Of a stretch of 64,000 bases of DNA, positions 44,303 through 54,963 are shown in pieces. The position numbers were made by a program, and so were the translations under genes. The stretch lies in assembly GCA_016794985.1 (NCBI GenBank), contig JAEUIQ010000011.1, forward strand, positions 124,001 to 188,000. The letters run 5' to 3'. The DNA comes from Planctomycetaceae bacterium (lineage in GTDB: Bacteria > Planctomycetota > Planctomycetia > Pirellulales > Pirellulaceae). Position 1 is the first letter of the stretch; each line of letters begins with the position of its first letter. Under the pieces are notes generated by a model. It made no database searches and was not told where the DNA came from. It saw nothing but the letters and a program-made list of their open reading frames with translations.

Positions 44303-45220
44303 ATGAACGAAGTCTCGCCCAACACTGCTGCGATTGACTCCCCGCCCTCGCGAGTCGGGTTGATCGCTGGGTGGGGCGATTTTCCAATCACGGTCGCCAA
44401 GACATTGCAAGAGGCAGGGGTTGAAGTCTACGGGGCGTTGTTGCATGGACACGCCGACCCCAAACTGGAGCAGTATTGCAAGGCCGTCCAGTGGTCTGGT
44501 GTCGCCAGGTTTGGTGGCAAGATTCGCTTCTTCAATCGCCATCGAGTGGCTCACGTTACGATGGCTGGCAAGTTGTTCAAGACGGTCATGTTCCGACGGT
44601 TTGCCTGGCTACATCACTTACCGGATTGGCACTTTCTTCGCTACTTCTATCACCATTTTATCACCAACCGGGCTCGCCGGAATGATGATGAACTAATGTT
44701 GACGGTGGTCAAACTCTATCAAGATGCGGGAATTCACATGGCTGCTGCGACCGACTTCGCTCCTCAACTGTTGATCGGTCCAGGACAATTAACCGGCAGT
44801 GTCCTCAAAGAGAGCGAATGGAACGACATCGCCTATGGTTGGCAGTTGGCGAAGGAGATGGGGCGATTGGACATCGGGCAGACGGTTGCCGTTCATCGAG
44901 GTGTGGCGTTGGCCGTGGAAGCCGTCGAGGGTACCGATGCCTGTATCGAACGCGCGGGACAGTTGTGCCGTCGTGGTGGATTCACGTTGGTAAAGGTTGC
45001 CAAGCCTCAGCAAGACATGCGGTTCGATGTGCCGACCATTGGTTTGCAAACCTTGCAAAATGTCCATGCGGCCGGCGGCCGCGTCATTGCCTTTGAAGCT
45101 CATAAAACGATTGTTCTCAACCAAGAAGACGTCATCAAGTTCGCGCAGAAACATCGCATGGTTCTGATCGCTGTGACGGATGCGCAAGTGGAGCAGATCA
45201 AGGTTCGTGTCGCAAGTTAA
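44303..45220 (+). CDS. lpxI: UDP-2,3-diacylglucosamine pyrophosphatase LpxI
   Basis: 305 residues. VGLIAGWGDFPITVAKTL and the C-terminal CIERAGQLCRRGGFTLVKVAKPQQDMRFDVPTIG are the LpxI (DUF1009) blocks, with the acidic residue region near FDVPTIG. It hydrolyses UDP-2,3-diacylglucosamine to lipid X, replacing LpxH. With lpxD it supports an outer membrane with lipid A. Confidence 0.94.
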   Translation: MNEVSPNTAAIDSPPSRVGLIAGWGDFPITVAKTLQEAGVEVYGALLHGHADPKLEQYCKAVQWSGVARFGGKIRFFNRHRVAHVTMAGKLFKTVMFRRFAWLHHLPDWHFLRYFYHHFITNRARRNDDELMLTVVKLYQDAGIHMAAATDFAPQLLIGPGQLTGSVLKESEWNDIAYGWQLAKEMGRLDIGQTVAVHRGVALAVEAVEGTDACIERAGQLCRRGGFTLVKVAKPQQDMRFDVPTIGLQTLQNVHAAGGRVIAFEAHKTIVLNQEDVIKFAQKHRMVLIAVTDAQVEQIKVRVAS

Positions 45221-45616
45221 GGCTTACCCCGCGGATCCGTTGCACGACATCGCCTTCGATTCTGTCTGGTATTCTGTTTTCAATCCAACCGCACATGCCA
45301 CCTTCCGTACGAATGGCAGAGCCTCGTTGGACAGCGCCAATTTTCTGAGCGACGAGCCCTAGCCGCCAGTCATTCCAGGAGAACATCGGCGGCTCGTGCT
45401 TCGCCGCTCACCAATCAGGAAAACCGATCGCCTCTCTATTGTCTGAATCAAAATATCGCCGGCCAATTTGAGCAAGACGATGCCGCGCCGCAGGAATCTA
45501 GAAGTTTTAGCGACTCGATTTTTGATGACTTGGTGTGTACAATACAGAGCTTGAGCAAAAGTTTTGAACGCGGCAACTTTTCTCAAGAAAAATGTGCCTC
45601 GCCTGATAGAAGACGC

Positions 45617-45651
45617 AAAGAAAAACTTGGCGGATCGCTGTTTTTTTCTTT
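45617..45651. other. A/T-stem hairpin with long T tract
   Basis: AAAGAAAAAC (45617-45626) can pair with GTTTTTTTCTTT (45640-45651). GGCGGA..TCCGCC offers an alternative stem around the T tract. A conditional or simple terminator is possible. Confidence 0.35.
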
Positions 45652-45716
45652 GGGCTCCGCCGCAGTTGATCTCGCGGGTATGAATCGAAGCTGATAATTA
45701 TTGCTCATCAACTGAC

Positions 45717-45748
45717 GTTGATCGATGCACGTGATGTTGATCGATGCA
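45717..45748. promoter_or_regulatory. Direct repeat GTTGATCGATGCA x2 upstream of DUF2617 gene
   Basis: Two identical 13-mers at 45717 and 45736, 19 bp start to start, each with palindromic core ATCGAT. They lie 96-127 bp before the DUF2617 start, the usual place for operators. No regulator is identified. Confidence 0.5.
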
Positions 45749-45843
45749 TAAAGGTTTGTTGGTTTTCCGCGGGACTGCGGATGACCAATTCGATACCGAA
45801 ACCTGCCATCGCTCGATGTGGAGCCCAGAAGAGAATGACATCC

Positions 45844-46407
45844 ATGAGCCTGTTGACCACACGTCCAAAAATTTCCGAGCTAACCTTTGGATTGTACGGT
45901 CGATCCGTGCATCCCGAGTTGTTTCAAATCTATTCCACCCGGCGAATTGAACGCGACCGGTTCCAAGCACAGATTGATGTCACGTCCACTGGGCACTTGG
46001 TCATGTTCAAGACCGAAGGTCGGGTCTTTACCGAGGTTGCCACCAGCGCTCACCAAGAATTGCCTCAACGACGACGTCTGTTGTCGACACGAATTCACGA
46101 TCGATTTCAAGACCGCATGGAGTGCGAAGGCGGTGTCCTATTCGAGTATCAGTATCACCTGGAACGCCTGTCACCTGAAGCCTTTGGGCATTTGCATCAA
46201 GCTTTTTCGAGTAGCTCGGTGGTGGATGGGATGCTGCATCAGTTTCAAAACAGCAGCCGAGTAAACCTAGCAGCATTGAGTTACATTTACATCGACACTC
46301 GTGTCAACAGTTTTCGCGTCCAAGCCGTTCATACGTTTCCAGATGACTACGCCGTTTTGAAAACTCAATCGCTCTATCGTCTCCCAGCCAAGCGGTCGGC
46401 GGGCTAA
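45844..46407 (+). CDS. DUF2617 family protein
   Basis: 187 residues from ATG 45844 (open upstream to 45718). LTFGLYGRSVHPELFQIYSTRRI and HLVMFKTEGRVFTEVATSAHQELP, with CEGGVLFEYQYHLERL, match DUF2617, small cytoplasmic proteins of unknown function. No signal peptide. Confidence 0.82.
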   Translation: MSLLTTRPKISELTFGLYGRSVHPELFQIYSTRRIERDRFQAQIDVTSTGHLVMFKTEGRVFTEVATSAHQELPQRRRLLSTRIHDRFQDRMECEGGVLFEYQYHLERLSPEAFGHLHQAFSSSSVVDGMLHQFQNSSRVNLAALSYIYIDTRVNSFRVQAVHTFPDDYAVLKTQSLYRLPAKRSAG

Positions 46408-46408
46408 T

Positions 46409-46437
46409 GTCGCGGTTCGCTCCGCGGGACCTTTTTG
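46409..46437 (+). terminator. Probable terminator of DUF2617 gene
   Basis: GTCGCGG and CCGC..GAC pair around TTCGCT with a two-base bulge, followed by CTTTTT, immediately after the stop codon. The stem resembles a degenerate copy of the GCGGAGCGA palindrome found elsewhere in the window. Confidence 0.55.
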
Positions 46438-46471
46438 GTAAACTTTCACGGGATCGCCGACCAAATTGAGT

Positions 46472-47480
46472 ACTGGTGCATTCCACAAGTCGTTGTGCGA
46501 CATTTCAGAAGCTCAAGTGTGTTGGAGAGCGATTTGCGCGATTCAGCTTGTTTGATGAGGCGGCTCGCTGCATGCTCTACGGTTCGTGAACGGTTACGGA
46601 ATTTTGAAATCTGAATTCAGCGTAAGCTGCACAACATTCCTCTGCCAAGCTCCCGGCACGCGTCAAAGACGGGATGGCAAAGGAATGGTTGGCAAAGGAA
46701 TTCGGGCACAGGAATTTTGTACGCGTTCACAAGTATGATGACCTAATTTAGTTCTGGTGCATTCCACAAGTCGTTCTGTTACTGTTCGAAGCTTAGTTGT
46801 GTTGAAGAACGATTCTCTCGATTCAGCTTGTTTGATGAAACGGCTCGCTGCATGCTCTACGGTTCGTGAACGGTTAAGGAATTTTGAAATCTGAATTCAC
46901 CCTAACCTGCACAACATTCCCCTGCCAACCATTCCTCTGCCAAGCTCCTAGCACGCGGCAAAGACGGATTGGCAAAGGAATGGTTGGCAAAGGAATTCGG
47001 GCACAGGAATTTTGTACGCGTTCACAAGTATGACGACCTAATTTGGTTCTGGTGAATTCCACAAGTCGTTGTGCGACATTTCGGAAGCTCAAATGTATCG
47101 AGAACGATTTTCTCGATTCAGCTTATTCGATGAGGCGACTCGCTGCATGCTGTACGGTTCGTGAACGGTTAAGGAATTTTGAAATCTGAATTAAGCGCAA
47201 CCTGCACAACATTCCTCTGCCAACCATTCCCCTGCCAAGCTCCCTGCACGCGGCAAAGACGGATTGGCAAAGGAATGGTTGGCAAAGGAATTCGGGCACA
47301 GGAATTTTGAATCCTTTCACGAGAATGATGACCAAATTTAGGACTAGCGTATCCCGCAAGTCGTTGTGCTACATTTCAGAAGCTCAAGTGTACTGAAAAC
47401 GATTTTCTTGATTCAGCTCGTGTTTTGGAGGCAACTCGCTACATGCTCTACGGTTCGCGAACGGTTACCGATTCACATGC
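46472..47480. repeat. Hairpin array 3, about 3.5 units of 280-295 bp
   Basis: Units start near 46479, 46759, 47054 and 47349 (GCATTCCACAAGTCG and variants), the last partial. Each holds a conserved stretch (CTCTACGGTTCGTGAACGG) and, in three units, the double-arm hairpin ATTCCTCTGCCAACC-ATTCCTCTGCCAA..TTGGCAAAGGAATGG-TTGGCAAAGGAAT. The first unit has only one left arm. Arms are the same as in arrays 1 and 2 but the linkers are unrelated. No gene. Confidence 0.9.
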
Positions 47481-47512
47481 GATGACCTGGTGCACTCCAC
47501 GACCGATTCGCT

Positions 47513-48745
47513 TCACTGACGCGGTCTCCATTCGTTGCGATAGTCTTTGTAGCGTTGCATGCCTAGCTCGCCTTCAACGCGTTCGCCCGTTTCTTGGTCG
47601 GACCAAACCGAACCTTCTGGAAATTCGAAATGCAACGCTTCCGCGTCGAGTTCTTGGTTCAGCTTCAATGATTCCGCCTGGACCACCACTCGACGAACAA
47701 TCGGTTTCGGTTCCCAACCAGCACCATTATCGCGAAAAGATTTCAGTTGCATTTCGACCGGGAACCATAATCCATCCACTTGCGCGAAACGATCGACTTC
47801 GTACCGGTGCTTGAAGCGAATCGAGGATTCATCAAAGACCTCGATCGTGCGGGGCATCCAGCCGTGTTCTGCGGACAATTCGATCGTCACTTGCGTCGTT
47901 GGTCCCTCTGACGTTGCGACGGACTTAAGGATCAGCAGCTTACCATCTTCTGAAATTTGCCAAGCCTTCGAATCGAAATAGTCGGGTGTTCCGAGCTTTC
48001 CGGAACACACAAAAGCCATGGGGTGTGGCTGCAACCAATGCCGCGCCTCGGGATAGCGATTGCCGCTATACTGGCCAAGAAAGAATGTTCCCGACTTACC
48101 TTCGGAAAAAAACGTCTTGTGCTCTTGCCAATCATGCGGTGGCAACAAGTCGTGTGAAAACACTAGATGGTTCGTCAGGAAGTGGCCAGACGTCACATCC
48201 CACAGATAAGATTTGTACTTGTAGGCTACGTGATAACCATCCGACGTGTTCTCGGTGTAGTCCCTCTGTCCCTTATTGTGAATTTCAAAAGCGCACGACA
48301 CGTCGCGAATCTGCTCGATGGCCTGCAAGTACTTGATCCACAAAGGCGCGTCGGACGCCGCGCGAGCGGTGGCCAAATCAAGCCGTGGTCTATTTTGGAT
48401 ATACGGAGCAGAGGATTTGACGGACAATTTGCGATCGTCTTGTGGTTCTTCCGCGACGTTGTTGTTCGCTGCCGAACTTGGTGGGTCGGTATCATGGACT
48501 GGCATGTCGCCTTCGGAATCCTCGATTTCAAGCGACGCCTCTTCAAGCGGCGACGAGGCCGATAACTGGGATGCCGTTCCAGAAAACGCTATAGCGATGA
48601 TTAGCCCAGCGACCAACATGCTCAGGCCACCAAGCAAGCCATTTGATTGTCGGCAAAACAGTCGCCGACTTTCGTCTAATGGATGGTCATTACAGACGCC
48701 AATCAAAATGTGCGATACAGGTGAGAAAGAAAATTTCCTAACCAT
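47513..48745 (-). CDS. Membrane-anchored or exported protein, LolA-like planctomycete family
   Basis: 410 residues from ATG 48745 with AGGGAG seven bases before. A hydrophobic segment (GLSMLVAGLIIAIAFSGTAS) near residue 45 is a signal or anchor. An acidic linker follows, then a beta-rich region with DVSCAFEIHNKGQRDYTE and later RFKHRYEVDRFAQVDGLWFPVEMQLKSF, which resembles the lipoprotein-localisation-like (LolA fold) proteins of planctomycetes. Function not known. Confidence 0.65.
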   Translation of the reverse strand: MVRKFSFSPVSHILIGVCNDHPLDESRRLFCRQSNGLLGGLSMLVAGLIIAIAFSGTASQLSASSPLEEASLEIEDSEGDMPVHDTDPPSSAANNNVAEEPQDDRKLSVKSSAPYIQNRPRLDLATARAASDAPLWIKYLQAIEQIRDVSCAFEIHNKGQRDYTENTSDGYHVAYKYKSYLWDVTSGHFLTNHLVFSHDLLPPHDWQEHKTFFSEGKSGTFFLGQYSGNRYPEARHWLQPHPMAFVCSGKLGTPDYFDSKAWQISEDGKLLILKSVATSEGPTTQVTIELSAEHGWMPRTIEVFDESSIRFKHRYEVDRFAQVDGLWFPVEMQLKSFRDNGAGWEPKPIVRRVVVQAESLKLNQELDAEALHFEFPEGSVWSDQETGERVEGELGMQRYKDYRNEWRPRQ

Positions 48746-48785
48746 AAAGAACTCCCTGATTCGTAGGTTCAGAACCTTAACTCTA

Positions 48786-49442
48786 TCATTCGCAACGAGT
48801 TCGGAGTTGCGTTCTCCACGCTTCCGATAGTTGTGGTAACTCGGCAAGCAATTGATCGTCCAACGGGTGGCGCGGGTTGGCGTACAAGATATCCAACGCT
48901 CGTGCGATCGTGAAACTCGGATGAGGCCGATCCTGCAAGATTACCGCGTCACCAACTTTGATTGTACCCGTTCGCAGGACTCGAAGATACCAACCCGTTC
49001 GTCGCTCTAATTGAACCACCTGCGACAACCGTTCGATTTCCCACCTACGGTCCAATTTCCAGCATGGTTGCCGAGGTTGGGAGACCTCGAACAGGCAACT
49101 GCCAATTTCGAATTGGTCCCCGACACAACAAGACTCTTCATCCCACCCGCTCACGGTCAGATTCTCTCCAAAGCCACCCGCAGCAAAGTGCTTGGCCGGA
49201 TACCGAGCGTTCCAGAACTCGTAGTGTGAGGCCGCATAGGCCAAGACCGCCTTGTCGCGACCACCGTGGTGTAGACCGTCCGCCTGCTCGTCGCCCTCCA
49301 AGCCGCACAGGCCCAATTTCGCCGTCGAGCCCAGATCGGACTTGATAATGGCCGAAGTCCACGATTTAGGGAATTCACGGGTTGCGGGAAACAATCGCGA
49401 ACGCCCGCTTTGCAGCGACAAGACTTGGCCGGATCGAGTCAC
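48786..49442 (-). CDS. MOSC-domain protein, YiiM-like
   Basis: 218 residues from a GTG at 49442 that overlaps the preceding stop (GTGA). LEGDEQADGLHHGGRDKAVLAY, FAAGGFGENLTVSG and FEVSQPRQPCWKL (the MOSC Cys) match YiiM-type MOSC proteins, which carry a molybdenum cofactor and reduce N-hydroxylated bases. The C-terminus with YANPRHPLDDQLLAELPQLSEAW is the YiiM-type tail. Confidence 0.9.
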   Translation of the reverse strand: MTRSGQVLSLQSGRSRLFPATREFPKSWTSAIIKSDLGSTAKLGLCGLEGDEQADGLHHGGRDKAVLAYAASHYEFWNARYPAKHFAAGGFGENLTVSGWDEESCCVGDQFEIGSCLFEVSQPRQPCWKLDRRWEIERLSQVVQLERRTGWYLRVLRTGTIKVGDAVILQDRPHPSFTIARALDILYANPRHPLDDQLLAELPQLSEAWRTQLRTRCE

Positions 49443-49990
49443 TTCATTGCCTCATCGAATAAGTGCCGGGCCGCACGCCCGCTGATGGCCCGATGTTCCA
49501 ACAAATGGTGGGCGATCCGTTCGACGGCCGACCAGATCTCGGTTTGCGAAAGCAGGTGCTCGGTCTTATCCAGCAAGCGACGTTGCATTCTTTCGGCGGC
49601 TTTTTCCTTTTCGACCCGCTGAGAGACCATCCGCTCCAGTTGGCCCAGATCTTGCCTCGCGCCTTCCCAATTCATTTTGCCCGTCACTTTCGCTTCGCTG
49701 ACGATTCCGGCCAGCAAGATCATCGCTTCGGTCTCGAAGTAATCCTGCCGTCGCCCCGAGCGTCGATTCCCGAAATTGACCGCTCCTAGCCGCAACGAAT
49801 TGCGAACAATGCTCAGCTTTTCCACGGCGCGGCCCAAAGCCAACGCGACGACAGCATGTCCCGCTTCGTGATAGGCGGTCGCCATGTCTTCCGGCGAAGG
49901 TGTGGCGGGTGCTGCGACGGTTTCTGGGGAACCTTTCGGTGTTTGAGTGTCCGAAGATGCGGGATTGAGGTTCAAGCGTCGGTCTTTCAA
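49439..49990 (-). CDS. Stand-alone M41 (FtsH-type) peptidase-like domain protein
   Basis: Taken from TTG 49990, which overlaps the upstream stop as TTGA (GTG 50032 possible): 183 residues. ATAYHEAGHAVVALALG has the HEAGH zinc motif, and AMILLAGIVSEAKVTG mirrors the M41 helix with LAGRAAE. There is no AAA domain. Such short relatives are common in planctomycetes; activity is not shown. Coupled to the MOSC gene downstream. Confidence 0.75.
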   Translation of the reverse strand: MKDRRLNLNPASSDTQTPKGSPETVAAPATPSPEDMATAYHEAGHAVVALALGRAVEKLSIVRNSLRLGAVNFGNRRSGRRQDYFETEAMILLAGIVSEAKVTGKMNWEGARQDLGQLERMVSQRVEKEKAAERMQRRLLDKTEHLLSQTEIWSAVERIAHHLLEHRAISGRAARHLFDEAMK

Positions 49991-50475
49991 TCCAAGAGAA
50001 TGATCAAGAAGACTCGCACTCCCACAGGCCACTGGGCGGCAATAATCGCACCGGACATCGCACCACCATCTCCAATCTTAAAGATCTGCAATCTTGCAAT
50101 GTCGGGGTCATTGAATACCGTTCGAAGTGTCGTCGCCGCTCGCTCAACGTCAGGGCCGGCGTCCAGTAGCATTTGTGCCGCGGATCCGGACTCGGGATCA
50201 CGAATTGCCTCAATCTCGGCGACGATATCACCGCCATCTTGGATCGGACGTTCATGCAGCAACTTCCAATTGCTCAGCCAATTCTCGACTCCGAACTTCG
50301 TCCATTTCTTGCCGCAAAACTTTTCGTAGACCTGGAGGCCCTCAGCTTCCAGCGAGCGCTCAGCTGCGCGATCACCCGAGCTGAAAAACACGGCGCTCCC
50401 GAAACCCGCGTCACTGGCCGCGCCGAACATTTCTTCCAGCTCGGCTAGACCTGTCGGTCGAAGATCCGTATTCAT
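49987..50475 (-). CDS. Hypothetical protein in the M41-like/MOSC operon
   Basis: 162 residues from ATG 50475 (a GTG at 50487 is possible; GAGG upstream). LEEMFGAASDAGFGSAVFFSSGD and VEIEAIRDPESGSAAQ-like segments give no known family. No signal or membrane segment except a short hydrophobic tail (VGVRVFLIILLD). The stop overlaps the next gene. Confidence 0.55.
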   Translation of the reverse strand: MNTDLRPTGLAELEEMFGAASDAGFGSAVFFSSGDRAAERSLEAEGLQVYEKFCGKKWTKFGVENWLSNWKLLHERPIQDGGDIVAEIEAIRDPESGSAAQMLLDAGPDVERAATTLRTVFNDPDIARLQIFKIGDGGAMSGAIIAAQWPVGVRVFLIILLD

Positions 50476-50644
50476 GTTCAATTCCACCTCGAGCGTTCGG
50501 TGTTTAAGAATTGTCCCGAAATAAATTCCGGAAGTCTTGTTGACGTGAGCTCGTAACCAGGTGCACTAGCGATGGGGGGCCACAACTGGATCCTTTGCTC
50601 ACGCAACGGGTTGGGATAGACGGAAGCTATTTCGGGACTGTTGC

Positions 50645-53600
50645 TTAGTGTTTGCGAATCTCCAACACGTATCGCATCAGGTCCAGGAACTCTTCGCGGC
50701 TCTTCAACGTCTGCGTCAAGTTCGCAGGCATCAACGAGGTTCTGGACTCGTTGACCTCTTCGATATCATCGCGCGAGATAACGATTGGCTTGGGTTCCGC
50801 CAAATTCTTCAGAACCAGTTCCTTATCGTTTTCTGAAATCCGAATGCCGGTAAGGATGGTGCCGTCTACGGTCAAGACCGTGACTTGCGCAAATTCCTTG
50901 TCGATACGGTTGGAAGGTCGCAACACCGAGTCGATCAGTTCTTCTGGTGAAATCTTGGACTTCAGAGTCGCTAGTTCCGGACCAATTCGCTGAGCACCGC
51001 CGGCAGGATCATGACAGGATGCGCATGCGGCTGCCGATTTGTAGAACAATTCTTTGCCGCGATCGACGTTACCGGTTTCTCGCACCATCTTGGCAATCTC
51101 GGCAGTAGAAAAACCGAGTAGTTCATCTTCCAAAGCCTTGTTAGAAAATCCTTCCGGGTTGAGGCCTAACTCGGCGAGGACCAATTCGGCTTCTAATGGA
51201 TGTTGGGCCAAAAGCTCTTCAGGCTTCCAAAACACAGTGCGGTCCGCCGTTTCAGCCCGGACACGTGCCACTGTTTCGGCCGAGATACTCGAGCCGCTAT
51301 TGCCCCAGTTGTTGCGAACGAAAGTCAAGACATCCGCCAACTCTTGGTCCGACAACAAGTTCTTGAACGCAGTCATCGGGGGAACGCCGCGCGAGGGATC
51401 GTAGGTCTTGCCGTGAACGGTCAATGGACCCCACAAACCATGGAGGGTCAATTTAATGATTCGTTCTTCACTGCCATTGACCCAGGTGCTGCCGATCAAG
51501 GAAGGATAAATCACACCATTGCCCTTGCCGTCCGCCAAGTGGCAGGTCGCGCAGTGGGATTCGCGTTGATAGATCAGCGATCCCCGCTCGAACTGTTCTT
51601 GTTCGGAGGGGCTCAGACGTTTGGGAACTTCATACTTGACGATTTCAATTTCAGCCGGAGCCGCGAACCCACTAGCGCGAGCCGCATCGAAGTTGAACCA
51701 GAAATGCTGGACCGTCTTGGCGGCCACAACCGCATGAGGCACGCTAGAATTCAACAATTGATTCAGCAAGGCTTCGTTCTTGACATTGTGTTGTTGGTGC
51801 AACCATAAAGCTTCCAATAAATGGTGGGCTTCGAGTTCATCGTTGGGATCAAACCCGGCCATCCATTTTTGGGCAGCGGCAATCACCGCCTTCGAGTCCC
51901 GTGCGCTCAACTCGACACGAGTGCGATGTCGCACGCCGTTGGTGGGATGCTTGAGGTTCTCCAGCAAGGCTTCGATGGGTTGATCGGCAATGGCGACCGG
52001 CTTTTGTAAAGGGCGGTCTTTGACGGTTAGCCGAACGATACGACCATGATGGTGATCCCGATTCGGGTCGCGGATGTTGTGCTGCATGTGGCCAATGATG
52101 ACGTTGCACCAGTCGGCAACATACAAGGCACCGTCAGCTCCGATCACTGCATCGGTCGGGCGGAAGTTCCGGTCCTCGCTGTTGAGTAGTTCGATCCCGG
52201 GCGTACCCCAAACTTCGCCCAGCTTACGATCTTGACCGTCGCCATCTCGATCTAACTTGTACTGCTTGACGCCCAAGAATCCGATCGTGTTGCAAATCAA
52301 AAAATCTTGTTGCATGTCTGCCGGAAAGTGCTCCGAAGACAAGATCTCGTTGGCTGCCACAGGTCGGAACTCGACTCTCAGCAGTTCGTGCATCTTGAAC
52401 CCATTGCCTTCCGTGCGCACCTGATAGGAGCGACCTCCGGTACCATCATTGGCATAAAGATAACCCCAGTAATCAAAGCTGGTCCCGTGCGGATTCGGAG
52501 AATTGGCCGCGATTGGCACAATCGCAAAAGTCCGTGGATCGAAGCGATACATGCCGGAATCGCCAATGGTCAAGTTCTGCTTCCACGGTGATTCATGGTT
52601 GTGCACCAAGAAAATGCCGCTTTGCCAATAGATCCCGCCATCCGGACCGTAGACCAGATTGTTGGCGGCGTGATGGGTATCCGACGTACCCAAGCCTTGC
52701 AACAGAATCGTGCGCTCGTCGGCCACATCGTCGCCGTCGGTGTCCTTCAGGAACAACAAGTCCGGACCGCTGGTGACAATAACCCCACCACCCCAAAACT
52801 CGAAGCCCAAGGGGTTATGGACATAGGCGAAAATCTTGCGCTCGTCCGCGACACCGTCCCCGTTGGTGTCCTCGAAAATCATGAGCTTATCGTTCATCTC
52901 CTTGAGCGGTTCCCACTTCGGATAAGTGTTCCAACACGCCGCCCAAAGTCGACCTTTACTATCGACCTGCATTTGCACGGGATTCGCCATGTCCGGGAAC
53001 ATCTGCTCCGACGCGAAAACATTCAGTTGGTAGCCCTCGGGGACTTTGATCTTGGCGACACTTTCTTCCGGACTCAGGTACTGGACCGTTCCTTCTTTCT
53101 CGCTGCTCGAGCTGGCGCTACCGCCGCCGACATTCGAAATGACTTTGATGGGCGGAGGTACATTGCTGTCATCGGCTTGGATTTTGCGGCCTTCCGCGGC
53201 GGCCCAAATGACCAGATCGCGATTGGCGGTCATCACATCGAGCATCGTCAATTCGTGCTTCAAAACTTCGGCATTGCTTTGCCCATCGACGAAGGTCAAT
53301 GTCGAGCGGTTACCCCAGACATCATTGCCGTCCGTCGCGTTGAAGCGATTGTGCCAATGCCAATTTTTATCTTGCACGGCTCGATAGATCTCGTTCAATC
53401 TCTCATCGTTGGTGGCGGGTTTCCCCACAAGGGCCAATGAAATAATGTCGGCCAACTGACGGTAACCGGCCGGGTTCAAGTGAATTCCATTGAGAGTGTA
53501 CCGTTCTGGGCTGGACGCAAACAATTGGAACGTTGGTGAATAAAGGTCCACAAAGGTGGCGTCCGCGATTTCGGCCGCTCGGCGAGTTGCTTCGGTGTAA

Positions 53601-54148
53601 GCGGCTAGGTTGGCGTTAAGTTGAGTCCCTTCCGGAAGGTTTGGGTCCCCAGTGTTTTCATAAGCGATGGGGCTGAATAGAACGAAGCGAACATCGACGC
53701 CCGCTTCCTTTCGTTTCGCTCGATAGCGATTGACCATCGCCACTAGTTCGGCTTGGTAGGCTTCCGCACCTTCCGCACCGGCGAAGGATTCGTTGTAGCC
53801 AAACATGGCAAACACCACGCTTGGTGCCACGTGCTGCAGGTATTCTTCTTCGCTCGTGTAACCTTCGTCACGCGGTCGACGATTGACGATGTCGCCGGAA
53901 AAACTCATCGTACGGAACCGCACGTTTTTGCCTTGCAAGTGGCTTTGCAGGACGGCTTCGACCCACGGATCGTGTTGCATCCGATCCGCCAAACCACTTC
54001 CGTAAATCGCCACCAAATCGTTCTCTTCAAAAGCGAACGATTGCGAGCCATCGGAACCGTAATTGAAGGACGTCGCGCCAAGCAGAAACGCCAACAGTAA
54101 AGCTTGAACACTGAGGATGGGGCACATGCGTATGTGATGACGGGGCAT
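50645..54148 (-). CDS. Exported PVC-type heme-binding dehydrogenase-like protein with SGNH-like N-terminus
   Basis: 1167 residues. Signal peptide ([20 protein letters not shown]). Residues 40-250 resemble an SGNH hydrolase ([31 protein letters not shown], with Asn where the catalytic Asp is expected). A beta-propeller of TIGR02604 type follows ([49 protein letters not shown]), then helical repeats and two cytochrome c motifs, CATCH near residue 860 and CASCH near 1040, the latter in the Pirellula-type C-terminal domain. Likely periplasmic sugar oxidation. Divergent from a paralogous gene. Confidence 0.92.
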   Translation of the reverse strand: MPRHHIRMCPILSVQALLLAFLLGATSFNYGSDGSQSFAFEENDLVAIYGSGLADRMQHDPWVEAVLQSHLQGKNVRFRTMSFSGDIVNRRPRDEGYTSEEEYLQHVAPSVVFAMFGYNESFAGAEGAEAYQAELVAMVNRYRAKRKEAGVDVRFVLFSPIAYENTGDPNLPEGTQLNANLAAYTEATRRAAEIADATFVDLYSPTFQLFASSPERYTLNGIHLNPAGYRQLADIISLALVGKPATNDERLNEIYRAVQDKNWHWHNRFNATDGNDVWGNRSTLTFVDGQSNAEVLKHELTMLDVMTANRDLVIWAAAEGRKIQADDSNVPPPIKVISNVGGGSASSSSEKEGTVQYLSPEESVAKIKVPEGYQLNVFASEQMFPDMANPVQMQVDSKGRLWAACWNTYPKWEPLKEMNDKLMIFEDTNGDGVADERKIFAYVHNPLGFEFWGGGVIVTSGPDLLFLKDTDGDDVADERTILLQGLGTSDTHHAANNLVYGPDGGIYWQSGIFLVHNHESPWKQNLTIGDSGMYRFDPRTFAIVPIAANSPNPHGTSFDYWGYLYANDGTGGRSYQVRTEGNGFKMHELLRVEFRPVAANEILSSEHFPADMQQDFLICNTIGFLGVKQYKLDRDGDGQDRKLGEVWGTPGIELLNSEDRNFRPTDAVIGADGALYVADWCNVIIGHMQHNIRDPNRDHHHGRIVRLTVKDRPLQKPVAIADQPIEALLENLKHPTNGVRHRTRVELSARDSKAVIAAAQKWMAGFDPNDELEAHHLLEALWLHQQHNVKNEALLNQLLNSSVPHAVVAAKTVQHFWFNFDAARASGFAAPAEIEIVKYEVPKRLSPSEQEQFERGSLIYQRESHCATCHLADGKGNGVIYPSLIGSTWVNGSEERIIKLTLHGLWGPLTVHGKTYDPSRGVPPMTAFKNLLSDQELADVLTFVRNNWGNSGSSISAETVARVRAETADRTVFWKPEELLAQHPLEAELVLAELGLNPEGFSNKALEDELLGFSTAEIAKMVRETGNVDRGKELFYKSAAACASCHDPAGGAQRIGPELATLKSKISPEELIDSVLRPSNRIDKEFAQVTVLTVDGTILTGIRISENDKELVLKNLAEPKPIVISRDDIEEVNESRTSLMPANLTQTLKSREEFLDLMRYVLEIRKH

Positions 54149-54669
54149 ATTGAGCGATCTTTGCCGGGAAGGTTGGGGAGGTGGGGACCGGGCCAGACAT
54201 CATAGCACGCAACACAACCGTTGTCGCGCCACAATCTGCACATGGTCATATCATACCCGAAATATCATCTCGGTGGGGCCGGGGTGCTTGAAATTGCGGA
54301 CGCGAAGTCACGACAGCGGGCGGCGACGACCTTGGACTGAGGCGGCCTGCTTCCGCTTTCCCCTCAACAGCCTGCTGCTGGAGCCACCGAACATTTCCCC
54401 GTGCCATCACCTACCAATTGACCAGTCGCGAGATGCCACAAACGCTGACCATTCCGCCAGGAAACCCGAGCGAGCGGCAACGTCGTTTGCATCAGGCGAT
54501 CATTCGGAATTATTAACGCTGGAAAGCTGTTGAACTTTCGTTTGGAACCTATGGCTCAAGGTCTCTCAATTGGGTCGAGTCGTTGGCAGTCGGAGCCAAA
54601 ATCAAACAATACCGGCGATTCCAATCCCACTAGTTCAGTTCAAGTATTTCGACGCGGTTGCGAAGTGAT
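54149..54669. other. Intergenic region without recognised gene
   Basis: No gene called. Segments near 54275-54300 and 54530-54565 resemble segments near 55128-55210 (see findings). Confidence 0.4.
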
Positions 54670-54963
54670 TCAACTCCTCCGTGCCCAGAACCAAATCCCA
54701 ATCGCAATGACTGCAACGAGCATGGGGATGGCGATTGTGGCCATCGCCCACATCATGGCTTCCGCCAAGCGACTGGCCTCCACCGGTTGCTGATTCTTCA
54801 GCTTCGAAAATGCGAAACTCATGGCAAAAAATGGCACGATTGGAGTAGATAGGATCGCGAGAATCGCGATGAAGCCACTTAACAACCGAACTCGCCGTCG
54901 GCTTTCTTTACTTTGACTGTCGAGAATCGAATGGCTCATTGGTGCATCGTACGGGTTCACCAT
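54670..54963 (-). CDS. Small two-TM membrane protein (NPYDAP start)
   Basis: 97 residues from ATG 54963. MVNPYDAPMS is the NPY-x-P start of many small planctomycete membrane proteins, followed by two hydrophobic segments (LLSGFIAILAILSTPIVPFF and MWAMATIAIPMLVAVIAIGI) and ending WFWARRS. Function unknown. Confidence 0.65.
   Translation of the reverse strand: MVNPYDAPMSHSILDSQSKESRRRVRLLSGFIAILAILSTPIVPFFAMSFAFSKLKNQQPVEASRLAEAMMWAMATIAIPMLVAVIAIGIWFWARRS

Larger units (their letters stand above)
45221..45843. other. Intergenic region with inverted and direct repeats
   Basis: No convincing gene. It holds an inverted repeat AGCCGCC..GGCGGCT (45361-45394), an A/T hairpin at 45617-45651 and a direct repeat at 45717-45748, listed separately. 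Confidence 0.5.
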
